Shown here one piece after another: positions 48,801 through 60,537 of a stretch of DNA of 64,000 bases (position 1 is the first letter of the stretch; every line of letters starts with the position of its first letter). The position numbers and the translations under genes are program-made. Source of the stretch: Candolleomyces eurysporus. Its lineage: Eukaryota > Basidiomycota > Agaricomycetes > Agaricales > Psathyrellaceae. The stretch covers positions 84,941-148,940 of the forward strand of contig JANBPK010000711.1 of NCBI GenBank assembly GCA_027579435.1, written 5' to 3'. Under the pieces are notes generated by a model. It did no database searches, was not told the origin of the DNA, and was given only the letters and a program-made list of their open reading frames with translations.

Positions 48801-49422
48801 TTACTTTTGGCACTCATGAGTAGAGCTGTCAGTGTGTGTATGTGACTCTCCTGGCTACTGCAGTTGACTCTAAAACAAGAGCCAAAAAGGTGAGTGGTAC
48901 CAGATTTGGAAATCCTATCACTGGGTAAGGGAATCCCTAGGTTTACCCTTCATACACCTGGGTAGTTATCTGCCCGGCAATTGCTGAGTCCAAGCCTGTT
49001 GGGCCATTTGTTGCGTAGCCCTGCAGTTTCTGAGAGTAAATTCTTGCGGAATACATGCATATGACTGAGAGGCTTGTTCCTGCAAAATTTCAGAATCAAC
49101 CATCCATTAGTTCACTGTTGAGCAAGCTTGAACTGGTTTCTCGCCTCAATGGCAGATAACATCTGTCCCAGGATTGGATGTTATCTGCCATGTTATCTGC
49201 CACACAGCCACTGAGAACTAAATGAGCCTCAGTTAGACACAGAGACACGTTGATTGGCACAGAATTCACTCAAACATGTACTGGCAAACCATACTTTTAC
49301 CAGCAAGAATAACTCTGGTGTGTCTATTTTTAATTATCACCCATCTCAAGCTCAGTTCTTTCTCCCCAGCATAATCATCACCACTCCTCCAAGCCAAGTT
49401 GATCCAATAATGTGTCTGCTGG
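45835..49422. other. CpG-depleted, AT-rich non-coding DNA
   Basis: Nothing codes convincingly. Overlapping open frames on the minus strand at 47524-47775 have no family motif. A near-perfect hairpin is at 49150-49190. CG dinucleotides are rare across about 3.5 kb, consistent with long-methylated repeat remnants. Confidence 0.5.
49150..49190. repeat. Hairpin with 14-bp arms
   Basis: TGGCAGATAACATC (49150-49163) pairs with GATGTTATCTGCCA (49177-49190) across a 13-nt loop. TGTTATCTGCC is repeated again directly after. Function unknown; it may be a repeat end. Confidence 0.6.
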
Positions 49423-49824
49423 TGTTATGTAATAACCCCTAGGGTATCTTTTTTTTTCTATTGGTTGTTTGTATTAGACTCAGACCCCCTCAGACTTATC
49501 TCCTTAGTAGCATGTTATCCTTCCCCTTTGCCCCAGTCTTGACCCTTAGCCCGAGGATACCCTATGCCCTTCCCCTTTGCCCTGGCTTTGCCCTTTACCT
49601 TCTCCCCTTTGCCCTGCTTTTACCATTAGTAGTTGATACTTATCGATGGAACCCAATAGTTATCAAGTAGGAACAGTAGAAGCACAGATGCTGGTTGTAG
49701 AAGTTGAGCCAGCCCGGACTAGCCTGATTCCACAAGTAGTATAAATACTGAGCTAAACTGTAAAGTAGTTCTTTAGCTTGTTCTCGAGAATCAACCCTTG
49801 TCTACTTGTACCTGGTGCCTGACA
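49423..49824 (+). repeat. Candidate solo LTR or LTR end
   Basis: It begins TGTTATGTAATAACCCC and may end TGCCTGACA. An internal TATA box (GTATAAATACTGAG, about 49738-49751) sits about 75 bp before that end, as in many fungal LTRs. CpG content rises again from here. The second LTR and target duplication were not found, so the ends are provisional. Confidence 0.4.
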
Positions 49825-49852
49825 GACAACCCTCGACTTCCCTTCCCTGTGT

Positions 49853-50188
49853 ATGCTCTCTTTGAGAACACAGTGGACGCTCAACAACGAGTACATTCAC
49901 CTAGACATAATTCCCCACCTCGCTCTCGTTGGAGGTATCAACCTTACCCTCGGCCAAGTTCTTCTCACAATTCCAGTTGATCACCCCCTCACCCTATTCA
50001 ATTCACTAGCAGATTCCCAATTATCACCGTCTGCTCGAGAGCTGGTAGGAACCCTCTTGCTACAACATCTATTGGGTCCCTTTGCTACAAAGAAGGAGCA
50101 ACTATTGTGGATATTACGTGCTTCAAGCGCCATTCAGACAACCGCGTGGTTACAAACCAATTTGAACTCCAAGTCGCCAACTAGGTAG
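49853..50188 (+). CDS. Small open frame downstream of the candidate LTR, unrecognised
   Basis: It encodes 111 codons from ATG, with hydrophobic helices (HLALVGGINLTLGQVLL, ARELVGTLLLQHLLG). Its place just after a possible LTR suggests the start of a gag-like frame, but no zinc knuckle or capsid motif is seen. It may equally be chance. Confidence 0.25.
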   Translation: MLSLRTQWTLNNEYIHLDIIPHLALVGGINLTLGQVLLTIPVDHPLTLFNSLADSQLSPSARELVGTLLLQHLLGPFATKKEQLLWILRASSAIQTTAWLQTNLNSKSPTR

Positions 50189-50599
50189 ACAACGTCGTCC
50201 TCACGCTTACCTGATATTGAGGAGACGCTTCCCTTCCCTTCCCTCAATCCTCTCCATGAAGCTCTCCTCACCAAATCCACCGCTCCAATCGATGACAGTT
50301 GGTCAAGACCCTTTGCATCCCTGGCAACCACTCCACCCCCTGAACCTAGACCCCAGCCTCCCTTACCAGAAGATCTCCAAGAACCACCTTGTGCTAGAGG
50401 GAACCTCTCGCACACACTTTTGACCTGGCAACGTTACACTTCAGGACCCAGAGTATCTGTGATTACTCTTCACATCTGTCACCACTCCTCTTCAACCCTC
50501 TCTTGTGAACAACTTCACATTTCTGTATTTCTCATCACGTACAACGTTGATGAGATCGGTGCTGCCGAGCTCAGAAACACACACACAAAACACCAGNCA
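50189..50599. other. No gene recognised
   Basis: Short overlapping open frames on both strands only. The sequence is Pro/Leu-codon rich on the + strand without a start context or motif. Confidence 0.4.
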
Positions 50600-51750
50600 C
50601 AACCTATAAGCAAGCTGGGTATAGTCAAGCGGTGCGAGAGTCAGGCTGCACGAAGTCAAAGTGCGAGTTTGTGGGGGTTATAGAGTGAATTAAGAATACT
50701 AAGTTCTCTGGTTCTCTCTTTGATACTCTCCACAGAAACTAGAAGTACCCTAGTGTACAGCTAGTGAGATTCCTATTCCCAAGTAGTCAGGCCTTATGAC
50801 TGCTTAAGTGCCTAAGTTCCAAGATAAACTGATAGTTCACGCCATGTGAAGTACGAGCAGAAAAGCTTGATAGATTCGTCGATAAACGCAAGTAAAGATA
50901 AAACAACAATGATACGATGATGCCGCTTGAGTCAGTAGTTAGCATGTATATATACTACTTCGAGCCGCGTAAAAATAGATAGAGAGACACATGTGATAGA
51001 CAAGTTCATAGCCAATAATAAGAGTCCAAGCAAAAGATAAAGAGAAAATAGAACCGGGTATGGGTAGAGGCCGCACCAAGATTGTAGCCGCGCGAGTCAG
51101 GCATGCCTCTGGACGCCAAATTTAGATCACCATTTCCTTTCTGGTGAAGCTGCATGAGATGCCGACTGATGATTGAGAGTGGATGGGCATCCTTGCTCCG
51201 TGTCCCCTACTCTCGTTGCTAGTCTCAAGCCGCTTGGACAGGTATGGTTGCCTCGTCCGGCATCACCTGCACCTTTTTCCCCAATGCCAACGGTTGGTCT
51301 GGTCATTCCCTTGACTCAGGACTCGAGCCGCTTCAGTTCCTCACGCCGCGTTGGAGTTTATCACCGCCCCCCCAGCCGCGCCACCAGCCATGGANTTCGT
51401 CGTTTCGAAAGACCATTCGTGNCTGCTCCAGCACTTGTACTTGATTAATGTGAAGCCGCCTGATTCCTAGACCCTCTGGTCGTGCCGCCTGAGTGTCTGG
51501 GCAGTTGCGTGTAAAAGTATAAGACTTTCTGAGGCCGCTTGAGTCAAGCCGCCTGACTTTTAGCACGGCGTCAATTCAAGTAGCTTCTCCGGTCAGGGTA
51601 TAATACAACTGGGGCGGCTTCAAGTTGACAGCCTTGAATAGCTTCAACTCTTGTGTCCTTAGAGTCGTAGTACTAACTCTTTTCCTTCTCAAGCCGCATG
51701 AACCTTATCGATAGCATAGTCATTCTTGTACTTAGAGACTCAGACCGCTG
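50600..51750. repeat. LTR-like segment with recurring GCCGC motif
   Basis: Related to 31860-33000. GCCGC, often as AGCCGC(C/T)TGA, occurs about 14 times between 50920 and 51710 (for example near 50924, 51228, 51452, 51532, 51545, 51700). No coding frame. It is probably the terminal or leader part of another retroelement next to the Gypsy element. Confidence 0.45.
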
Positions 51751-52122
51751 ATACGGCAGTTGCCTGCATACCCCTAGAAAAATCGCGAATTAATAGAACT
51801 TTCCTTCGGAAGCCCTTCTGAATTAAAGTACTAAGTAACGATAGTGACTTATAGAACTTAGCATGTCTTCTGAACACTGCGAAACCAAGAGTCGGAGCGG
51901 TTCCCGGCTTCGGACTTAGCAACTCTCAAGGATCTGTCTCAGCGACCCGAGTACGACGGTTCGGCAGTGGTGCTTTAAATTAGGAAGGCCCTGCGAACGT
52001 ATCCGAAGGGTAGAGAAACAATTCGGAATCATAACTACGCGCCCAACCTGGCGAGGTACGGCGTAGGAAGAGAGTCTGCACACTACAAGGGACATTCGCC
52101 CTGACATTCGCTAAGTGGAAGG
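51751..52122. other. Segment rich in TTCNGAA before the Gypsy LTR
   Basis: It already carries the TTCNGAA motif (51805-51811, 51816-51822 and others), so it may be a fragment of a second copy of the same element, or the LTR may start further left than proposed. Confidence 0.35.
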
Positions 52123-53154
52123 TGTAACGTCACTCTGTGGCTTCGAGGACGTGATGGCAAATCCGTTAAGTCAAATAAACTTGACAGTTGCCGGATTCGG
52201 AATTACGAGCGGCTCAGCCGAAGGCTTCTGAAGAGCCAACTCAAGTTGTGAACTGATGCGGAATAGAGACCAGACCCTCGGTTGTCTTCGGAACCCGAGA
52301 TAGAGTCGGTCTTGTGAACCGACGTTGTTAGCAAGGAAAGCGTGGAGTGCGGAAGAATGCGGAATGCCTAGAGTCGGGGCAATGACGTGATAAGGGCTTG
52401 GGAGAGATGCCCAGCCAACCGGATAGATGGAAGTAGGGTCGGGAGCAAAGGTATTCACCTCCAAACCTATTCCGAACTATTGAGGCATGTGGAGATACTG
52501 GAGTGCCGTTTCGGCAGTGGTTCCGAACGCGTCTAGGCGCGAGTCTGGGAGAGTCGAGACCTCGTTCTGGAGCCTAGATACCCTCGTATGATTATTTCTT
52601 TTTCGGACTGGTTGATTTCATGTGCTTATATTTTGTTTGTCTTGGAAGTGTTTGCCAAACTTATTTACAGTATTTAATCTTGGACTTTGAGTAACTAAAT
52701 CTACATAGCGGGTAGCTAGCGTTGTATTTTGCGTCCGGGTCCGTGTTACCCACCGAATCTACGAGAGCCTTTCTGTTATCTTTTGCGTGTTTAAGTTCAG
52801 AAGTCGTTCGGAGGCCATGTCCTCATCGCGTTGTCAAAGTTATATCGTGTCGAGACCGTGTTCTCACTTCTGAAGTCGAATCCNTGTATTGTCGAAGTCT
52901 GTTGTCTACGAAGTTTAGCTTCCGAAGCAATAACATCGAACCTGGTTGAGCCTTAGCTCCCCCCTCGAACTTGCGATTGCAAAGTTTACGTTCCGAAGCC
53001 CAAGTCCAGCTTGACTTAGAGCTTTTCACTATACCCTTGCCCGCCCTTTATCTTCTGAAGATACTTGGTGTGTTTGTTTTGTGTGTGTGTTGGTGTTAGA
53101 GTTTGGATCTTCGTCTTGTTGTGTTTTGAGCCTTAGAACGCGACCTGCGCATCA
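52123..53154 (+). repeat. Proposed 5' LTR of the Gypsy element
   Basis: It starts TGTAACGTCAC and ends TGCGCATCA, 5 bp before a tRNA-type primer site. The right part carries the same blocks as the decayed fragments at 34394-34653 and 45577-45834. Without the 3' LTR the left end is unproven. Confidence 0.5.
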
Positions 53155-53159
53155 TCTAT

Positions 53160-53176
53160 TGGAGCCCACCGCGAGG
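53160..53176 (+). promoter_or_regulatory. Putative primer-binding site
   Basis: TGGAGCCCACCGCGAGG has the form expected of a sequence complementary to a tRNA 3' end: TGG for CCA, one discriminator base, then seven acceptor and five T-stem bases. The tRNA is not identified. Confidence 0.5.
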
Positions 53177-53273
53177 GGAAGTTTTTCAAGAATCAATTAG
53201 ACTTCGGTTTATTGCTTCAGAAGCTTTCCTTTGTGGCAACAAGTTTTATTAGAACCTTACTACGAGTTCGCAC

Positions 53274-55184
53274 TTGCGAATTTACAACATTCCGTCTTCA
53301 AAAGCTACTACGGCTAAGAAGGCTAAGAAAGGAAAAGAGAAGAGAGTTGGAAGTTCCTCAGATCGAGAAACCCAAGCTTTGAGATCAGAAGAGATCATTT
53401 CTGGTTCTGAAGCCGAGACTGTCGGTACAACTCAGTCTCTAGGTCGAGTTACTACCAATTCGCAACGAGCCGGTTTAAATCCCGGACTTCCTACTGTCTA
53501 TCGAGACGCGAGAACAAGAGTTCAGAAAGCAGTCGAACGAGCTTTCCAAAGTTCATCTGCATACGGAGATTCGCTTGACGAAGTAGAAGAAATCGCAACC
53601 GCGCTTCAGAAGTCATTTCAATCCTCCCCAAGTAGATCACAAAGAAGAAGACGAGTTCAGAAGATGGATCCTAGCATTCTCGACCCCACGGCTACGGAGA
53701 ACGTGGAAGCCATGCCTTCAGGGCAAAACTTCCCTCCGAGTTATGCCAAAAATCGACCGCACTATGAAAAGTCCCAGATTCTGGATTACTTAGCGCAGTG
53801 TGAGGAGGTCATGGCCATAAATAAAGTTGAGACAGACCGGGTTAAGAAGATGATCCTGGTTTACTATCTGTCTTATACAGAGAAGCAGGTGTGGACTCAG
53901 ATGAGCAAGTACAAGACAGGAACTTATGAGGAGTTCAAAGAGCAGGTGCTGAGTTTCCACCCTCAAGCCCTGAAGCAAGCAAAAGGAGATCTAGCAAGAC
54001 TGAAGCTAGTATGTGCCCCTTACAAGGAGTTACAACGAAGGGACTATGATGCTTTAATAGAATTCCACTTGCTGTTCAGAAACGAAGCGAAAAAGCTAGG
54101 GAAACTTGTCAGCAATCGGGAGCTCGCAGAGACTTATTTAACTGCGCTTCACGAAGCTTTCAGAGAACAAGTTCTTGATGCTATCGCTCGGGACAATGAG
54201 GCAACCCAAGATCGTCTACTGGTCAGAGGTGACGAACCTCTAAGCTGGGAGAAATACTTGGATAAGGCGGAAGTGCTAGCTAACTCGAGAAAACAATTTA
54301 CGGAGGACTTCAACTTCGACAAGGCTGGGGGTAGTGTTTTACCGAAACCCTTCTCCTTCGTGAATCCCACCGGGACTGCCCCTCGAGCTTCCGAAGCACC
54401 TAAACCTCAGGAATTGTCTTCTGCACCTGTAAAGCAAGAAGTGAATGAGGACAGATTGTTACAGCGCTTCCACACCATGCTGAACGAGAAGTTCAACGAA
54501 TATGAGGATAGGAACGAAAGGTTCATGAGTGATATGAGGAATACAAAGGACAAGATGGAGATAATGCTCAAGAATCCTCATAATTTCATGTTGAATCAGC
54601 AGAACCGTCCNTCNCGNCCAATTCCGAACCCATCGCAAAGACAACCTGTTTGTTTCTACTGCAACCAACCCGGTCATTACATGGGAACTTGTGTGGCTAG
54701 GGAAGCGCATATGAAGGCAGGAAAAATCCAACAAAGACATGATGGATTATATACAGCAGATGGAAAGCGACTGTTCCAAAATGAGCACGAGAGTATGCGN
54801 GAGTATGTGGACAAATATGTGGCGGGGACAGTTCAGAACGTTCAGAACGTCTATGACGACGAATATTCGAGGAGTCAGTTCAATTATAACTCTTACGAAG
54901 CGGAACCAGTGACTCGAGACGACATCAGGCAGCTGCAGGCAGCTATTGAGAGTCTGACTCACAAAAATCCGTCGTCAAGGACCCCTTTGCCATCACAGAC
55001 TCAGCAGTTTGTGCAAAACCAAGAGGAATCTGGCCTCAATCAACTCCGAAGGGAACAAGAGCGAATGAGTCGAGTCATGGCGCAGTTGGTGGACTCTTTG
55101 GAAGATCTTAAAGGAAGAAACCAGAGTCAGTTCGTAACTACAAGAGCTACTGGGAATTCCGAAGAGGATTTTCAAGACGACTGA
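53274..55184 (+). CDS. Gag polyprotein of the Gypsy element
   Basis: Open for 636 codons in frame to TGA at 55182-55184. No ATG opens it; the first codons are TTG CGA ATT, and the first in-frame ATG followed by conserved-looking sequence is at about 53665 (MDPSILDPTATENVEAM). The true start may lie there, or translation may begin further upstream. A Lys/Ser-rich lead is followed by a capsid-like helical region (YLAQCEEVMAINKVETDRVK, DLARLKLVCAPYKEL) and a CCHC zinc knuckle (CFYCNQPGHYMGTC) near 54650. It packages element RNA into virus-like particles. The pol frame opens before the gag stop, shifted by -1. Three N bases near 54612 do not break the frame. Confidence 0.8.
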   Translation: MRIYNIPSSKATTAKKAKKGKEKRVGSSSDRETQALRSEEIISGSEAETVGTTQSLGRVTTNSQRAGLNPGLPTVYRDARTRVQKAVERAFQSSSAYGDSLDEVEEIATALQKSFQSSPSRSQRRRRVQKMDPSILDPTATENVEAMPSGQNFPPSYAKNRPHYEKSQILDYLAQCEEVMAINKVETDRVKKMILVYYLSYTEKQVWTQMSKYKTGTYEEFKEQVLSFHPQALKQAKGDLARLKLVCAPYKELQRRDYDALIEFHLLFRNEAKKLGKLVSNRELAETYLTALHEAFREQVLDAIARDNEATQDRLLVRGDEPLSWEKYLDKAEVLANSRKQFTEDFNFDKAGGSVLPKPFSFVNPTGTAPRASEAPKPQELSSAPVKQEVNEDRLLQRFHTMLNEKFNEYEDRNERFMSDMRNTKDKMEIMLKNPHNFMLNQQNRXXXPIPNPSQRQPVCFYCNQPGHYMGTCVAREAHMKAGKIQQRHDGLYTADGKRLFQNEHESMXEYVDKYVAGTVQNVQNVYDDEYSRSQFNYNSYEAEPVTRDDIRQLQAAIESLTHKNPSSRTPLPSQTQQFVQNQEESGLNQLRREQERMSRVMAQLVDSLEDLKGRNQSQFVTTRATGNSEEDFQDD

Positions 55185-56519
55185 GGAAGGATGCTTCTGC
55201 CGCGAAGAGGACTTCGGTTGGTCGCGGTAGAAAAGCTCCGGAGGCCGTTACACGAAAACCCAACCCAGTGACTGTTGATAGCGATGATGAAGAGGAAGAA
55301 GAGGTTAGGAAGCCGACCCGAAAAGAGCCAGTACGATGGGAAACGGTGGAGACTGAGAAAGGAGTTAGATTCAGAGAGCCGGTAGTGGAAGCGCCTAAGG
55401 CAAAGATACCCGAACGACCATATGTCATGGTGCCGCCCTTGCCAACTAAACCGCTCGCTCCTTTCAGAGAACCCGCTTCAGAAGCAGCTAAGGCAAGAAA
55501 GCCAGTTTCTACCCCATTGCCCGTGCTTGAGAAAATCCAATCATATAAAAATAAAGCGCCGATTGAAGATGAAGAAGCTCTGAGGAGGATAGTAGAAGAG
55601 CTTATCAACACTAAATTCACTACAAGCCTTAAAGACTTGGCTAGTGTCTCTGCTCCAGCTCGGGAGTATCTGAAGAAGATGATCACAAGACGAAAGGTGG
55701 CCAGAGAGGAAGGGAAGGCTTCAGACTTGGAGTACCATCTCATTTCGCTCATGGATATGTTGACTCGGAAGCAAGAGGACAAGGTGGTCCAACTTCTGAA
55801 CCTACTAGAGGAAGAGGAGATGCGAGTGGAAGAGTCGGAAGCTACCAGCCCGAATCAACTGGAGGAAGAGTCTTCTGAACCGATTGTAGTGAGCACCTAT
55901 GTGCAATTGGAAGAGCTACCGCATGCCCAGATCTTCTGTGCACAAGACGTACCAGGGATTCCGGATGGGGCCTTTGTATTGACAGACCCAGTGGAACAAT
56001 ACCTTAATTCCCTTGCTGAAGGTGAAGAACCTCGTCCCATCCTGGTGGCAAGAGAGTCAGTCGCTCTTAGAACTGTATTCCCTACTATCCATAAGTCGGG
56101 GAAAGCAGAAGTCCTGCTGGACACTGGCTCTCAGATCTGTTCTATGGACGCCGATATAGCTAGGAACTTAGGCATTTCCTGGGATCCAGATGTGGTCATA
56201 CATCTCCAATCAGCTAATAGGACTGTGGAAAAGACGCTTGGGTTAGCTCGGAACGTCGAGTTTGACTTCGGAGGTGTAATCGCATATATACANCTNCACA
56301 TAATTCGAAGACCAGCCTATAGTGTGCTTCTGGGACGACCCTTTGACGTTGCAATGAGTAGTGAAGTCTCGAATCACACTTCGGGAGAACAGAATTTGAC
56401 TCTGAAGGATCCTAATACCGGAAGGAGGATTACTATTCCTACCTTTCCNAAGGGAAAACCGCCTCNGCACATTCAGAAGGAGTTGTGGGATCAAGAAGGT
56501 CGAAATTTTCGGAACTCNA
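55184..56519 (+). CDS. Pol, N-terminal part with aspartic protease
   Basis: This frame is -1 relative to gag and is already open upstream of the gag stop, so a -1 shift would join them. A charged linker of about 280 residues precedes the retropepsin core VLLDTGSQICSMDADIARNL at about 56111, with a later SVLLGRPF motif. It is followed without a stop by the connection to reverse transcriptase, except that the frame changes at the N at 56519. The protease would cut Gag and Gag-Pol into mature proteins. Confidence 0.75.
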
Positions 56520-59500
56520 GGATTTGATCCAGGGAGATCAAGGAGAAGTGGGACTCACCCTCGAGTATGATGAAGAATCAGGAGANATGTACTTCACCCA
56601 CATGGTTTCGGCAGAAAAAGAAAAATTTACAAAAACAGAGTTGCAAGTAGCCTATGTGCAAATGGCGTTGATGGAGCACAAACCCGAGACAGAAGATGAG
56701 AAGTTAGCGAGTGCNCGCTTTCAGAATTTCCTTCAGACGGNTNGCAACCCGGTTCNGAANGGAAGCGAAGCCAAGGCGACGTTCCAGCAAGAGACAGATG
56801 TNCCTAGNGNTGTGCCTGAAGGNTCGTCTCAGGANAAGAAGACAAAAGCCAAGATGCAGGGNGTCTCTACAGGAACCAAATATAAGAAGGTAGCGGATAA
56901 AGTCAAACCGGTGCTTGGGAACCTGGACGAGAAGTTCAGAATCGTCAGGGAAATCAAAGGGGATCCTTTAGCGGATATGCCGAAGCTNCCTACCCACCCA
57001 CCTGACTTTGTACCTACTGGTCGCTATACTGAAGAAAGGAAGATTGCGATGGACAAGCTGCACAAAGGGACTTTCCTTTGGCCAGAAGAAAGGAAGCTAC
57101 TTCATCACTTTGTAGGAGTTCATAACGAGGCGTTTGCATGGGATGACACAGAAAGAGGCAGTTTTAAATCGGAATACTTCCCTCCAATTGTTATTCCCAC
57201 TGTAGCCCACGTTCCATGGGTTCTGAAGAATCGTCCTGTGCCTCCTGGACTGTATGACAGGATTTGCAGCTTGATTAAACAGAAGATCGATGCAGGAGTA
57301 TATGAACCATCAAATTCATCGTATAGATCGAGATGGTTTTGCGTTCTGAAGAAGGATGGAGAAAGTTTGAGGATAGTTCATAGTTTGGAACCGCTGAACA
57401 AGGTTACCATTGCGCATTCGGGTGTGCCCCCTGCTACAGAAGACTTAGCTGCCAAGTTTGCAGGAAGAGCATGTGGAGGTTGCTTAGATTTGTACGTTGG
57501 GTATGACGAACGACTTCTGGCACCTGAGTCTCGGGATTTGACAACTTTTCAGACTCCCTTTGGGGCGATGAGACTTGTAACATTACCAATGGGTTGGACG
57601 AATTCAGTACCAATTTTCCATGACGATGTCACCTACATTTTGCAGGAGGAGATACCTGAAGTGACTTGGCCCTTTGTAGACGATGTGCCAATNGGGGGAC
57701 CTAGAACAAGGTACCAATCGAAGGATGGGANNTATGAGACTATACCTGAGAACCCTGGAATACGTAGATTCGTCTGGGAACACTTTCAGAATGTGAANAG
57801 AGTGGTTCAGAGGATGAAGTACTGCGGAGGAACGTTCTCAGGAAAGAAGTCTATTATTTGCGCTGAAGAATTTGTNGTTGTGGGACACTTGTGTACATTT
57901 GAAGGAAGGAAGCCATTGCCTGATCGAGTTTCGGTGATTGAGCATTGGGGTCCATGTCATTCGGTTTCCGATGTTCAATTGTTCTTAGGAACCGTTGGAA
58001 CGTTCAGAATTTTCATTCAGAACTACGCCAAACGAGCTGAACCGATTCAGAAGTTGACTCGTAAAGAGGCACCCTTTAAGTGGGGAGAAGAACAAGATAT
58101 AGCAATGGAAGATTTGAAGAAGGCAGTTAGGGAAGCCCCTTGTCTTCATTCATTGGACTATGACATCGATACCAAAATAAAATTGTCGGTTGATACATTG
58201 TACATCGCTATCGGGTGGTACATAAGTCAAGAGGATGCGGAGATTGCAAATAAGTGGTGGTATGCCAGATTCGGAAGCACCTTGCTCTCTCCTCGAGAAG
58301 CTAGGTACTCTCAACCAAAACGAGAATTGTTTGGGTTAATGAGAGCTCTGGACGAAAACAAGTACTGGCTGATTGGTTGTAGACGTTTGGTGGTCGAAAC
58401 TGATGCGCAATACATCAAGGGCATGCTGAACCACCCTGAAGAAGGTCCTAATGCTACTATCAATCGCTGGATTGAAGCCATCCTAATGTACCATTTCGAG
58501 TTAAGGCATGTTGCTGGCAAGACTTTTGCAGCAGACGGTCTCTCTAGACGAGTTAAACAACCTGGAGATCCAGATTCGGAACCTTGGGATCATTCTCACA
58601 AAGACCATGATGGTCTGAAGGGATATGCTCAGCCAAATGAGGAGGATCCAGAACCTTTGGACTTCGAGGAATTCAAAAGAGAGATTGACACGAGAGGTGG
58701 TTACATGTTGGTGGAGACTAAGCCTTCAGTGGAACCTTTGGATGAAAGGATGCGGCTAGCAACTGAGATTGAGGCGCTGACTTTCATGGACAGGCAGGTT
58801 CATGGCAACACTGCAGTTCAGAAGCAACTTGTAAACGTGGAAGTGCTTCCGAACTCAGAATTGAAAGATGACCCTGAAGTAGAAGTGGAGTATGATGAGG
58901 AAAGGAGGACTGATTGGGCGAAGAAGTTCGATGATCGCCTTCCGAAGATTAAACGATGGTTGCAAGGACCTTTATCTCGACCTGAGGGCATAGACCCAAA
59001 GGATTTCGGAAAATGGGTGCGAGAGTGTAGCCATTTCTTCGAGAAGGACGACAAATTGTATCGTCGACAAGGAAAGTTTCCTCAGATCGTAGTTCAGAAG
59101 CAGCACCGAATGTACATGATGCGGGCAGCACATGATTCCTTGGGACATAGAGGAGCATGGGCAACTACCCAGTTCCTTACCAAGAGGTTCTGGTGGCCTG
59201 ACCTGGAAGGGGACGTCGCTTGGTACTGTAAAACTTGCCATGTATGTCAGTTACGAACCAAGATGCTTCTGAAGATACCCCCGAAGGTTACGGAGACACC
59301 GTCCATATTTCAGGTATTGCATGCTGATGTTATGCATATGACGCTGGCAAGCAACGGTTGCAAGTACATTGTGCATGGCAGGTGCGCTCTGACGAGTTGG
59401 GCAGAAGGAAAACAGCTTCGGGAGGATAATGGTGCGTCCATTGGAGCTTGGCTCCTGGATATCATAACTCGGTGGGGTTGTATGCGTGAAATTGTGACTG

Positions 59501-59975
59501 ATAACGGCCCCTCGTTCGAGAAGGCGACGGCGTGGCTTCAGAAGAAGTACGGAGTCAAGGGAATAAAGATTTCTCCTTATAACTCTCAAGCAAATGGGAG
59601 AGTGGAGAGACCACACTATGATATCCGAGACATGCTGTTCAAAGCAACAGGAGGGAAGACGCATCAGTGGTTCTGGTACTTTCCGCATGTGTTGTGGGCA
59701 GACAGAATTACAGCACAAAAACGCTTCGGAGTGTCACCGTTCTTCATCTTAACTGGTGCTGAGCCTGTGGTTCCATTGGATATACAGGAGGCAACTTGGT
59801 TGGTAGAGCCACCAAGCGGTCCTTTGACTACTGAGGAACTGATCGGTCAGAGAGCAAAGGCACTGGCAAAGCATAGGGACTTAGTCGAAGGGATGCGGAA
59901 GCGAGTTGATAAGGAGAAGAGAGAAAGGGTTGCGAAGTATGAGGAGGATAACGCTGTGACCATTAAGGACTATCG
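56520..59975 (+). CDS. Pol: reverse transcriptase, RNase H and integrase
   Basis: The reading frame continues to the solo LTR. The reverse transcriptase shows SRWFCVLKKDG, the LPMGWTNS motif and FVDDV as the catalytic Y/FxDD box. RNase H shows LSVDTLYIAIGWY, RELFGLMRAL, VETDAQYIKGML and AADGLSRR. The integrase has a zinc-binding HHCC region (HDSLGHRG ... CKTCHVCQ) and the DDE triad: Asp in LHADVMHM, Asp in VTDNGPSF, Glu in NGRVERPHYD. Several N bases fall in the first 500 nt. The upstream frame at 56519 differs by a shift of N-sized uncertainty. The final part of the integrase C-terminus is separated by the insertion at 59976. Confidence 0.85.
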
Positions 59976-60537
59976 TGTTGAACTTTACGTGAAATGGGCG
60001 TCTTATCCAGCGCCTAACCACTTACCTATCACGTGACATAGTACACGTATGGACACGTAGTTACACGTAGTAGCCTATTATTAGATAGGTCTGGACTTGA
60101 CCAGAAGTTCGACATACGTAGATATCATGTTTCATGTACATCATACTACGTCATCCTTAGTCAGTAGCCTATTGTACTACGTCATAGGCTCAGTCAGCAT
60201 GACGTGCTAAGCACGCAATGCTCAGTCAGCCAACTGGCGCACAGACCAGTTGAGTGACTTATTGTGACGTGACGGTCACATAGTAGAAACGTATAAATAG
60301 CCCTCTTGTAGTAGCTAGTTTCTACAGAACAACTCGTACTACCAAGTACTCTTCTACACACGCCTACAGCACACTTAGCATCAACAACCCCTCTCCCTCC
60401 ATCAAAGCACCAAGCAAGGTATGATGTCAGATCATACTCAGTATTCTAGGGCTACGTTTCTGCGCAGGTTGTTCCCCTGTACTTGCAATAGCGAGTTCAG
60501 TAGGATCGCCCTCTTCTGCGAACATGGCTGTTCAACA
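59976..60537 (+). mobile_element. Solo LTR, 562 bp, inserted in pol
   Basis: It begins TGTTGAAC and ends GTTCAACA, a perfect 8-bp terminal inversion with canonical TG..CA. TATCG flanks both sides (59971-59975 and 60538-60542) as a 5-bp target duplication. A TATA box (CGTATAAATAGCC) lies near 60285-60300. Interior repeats of ACGTAG and CTCAGTCAGC occur. The integrase frame matches on both sides once it is set aside. It belongs to a different LTR family from its host. Confidence 0.9.
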
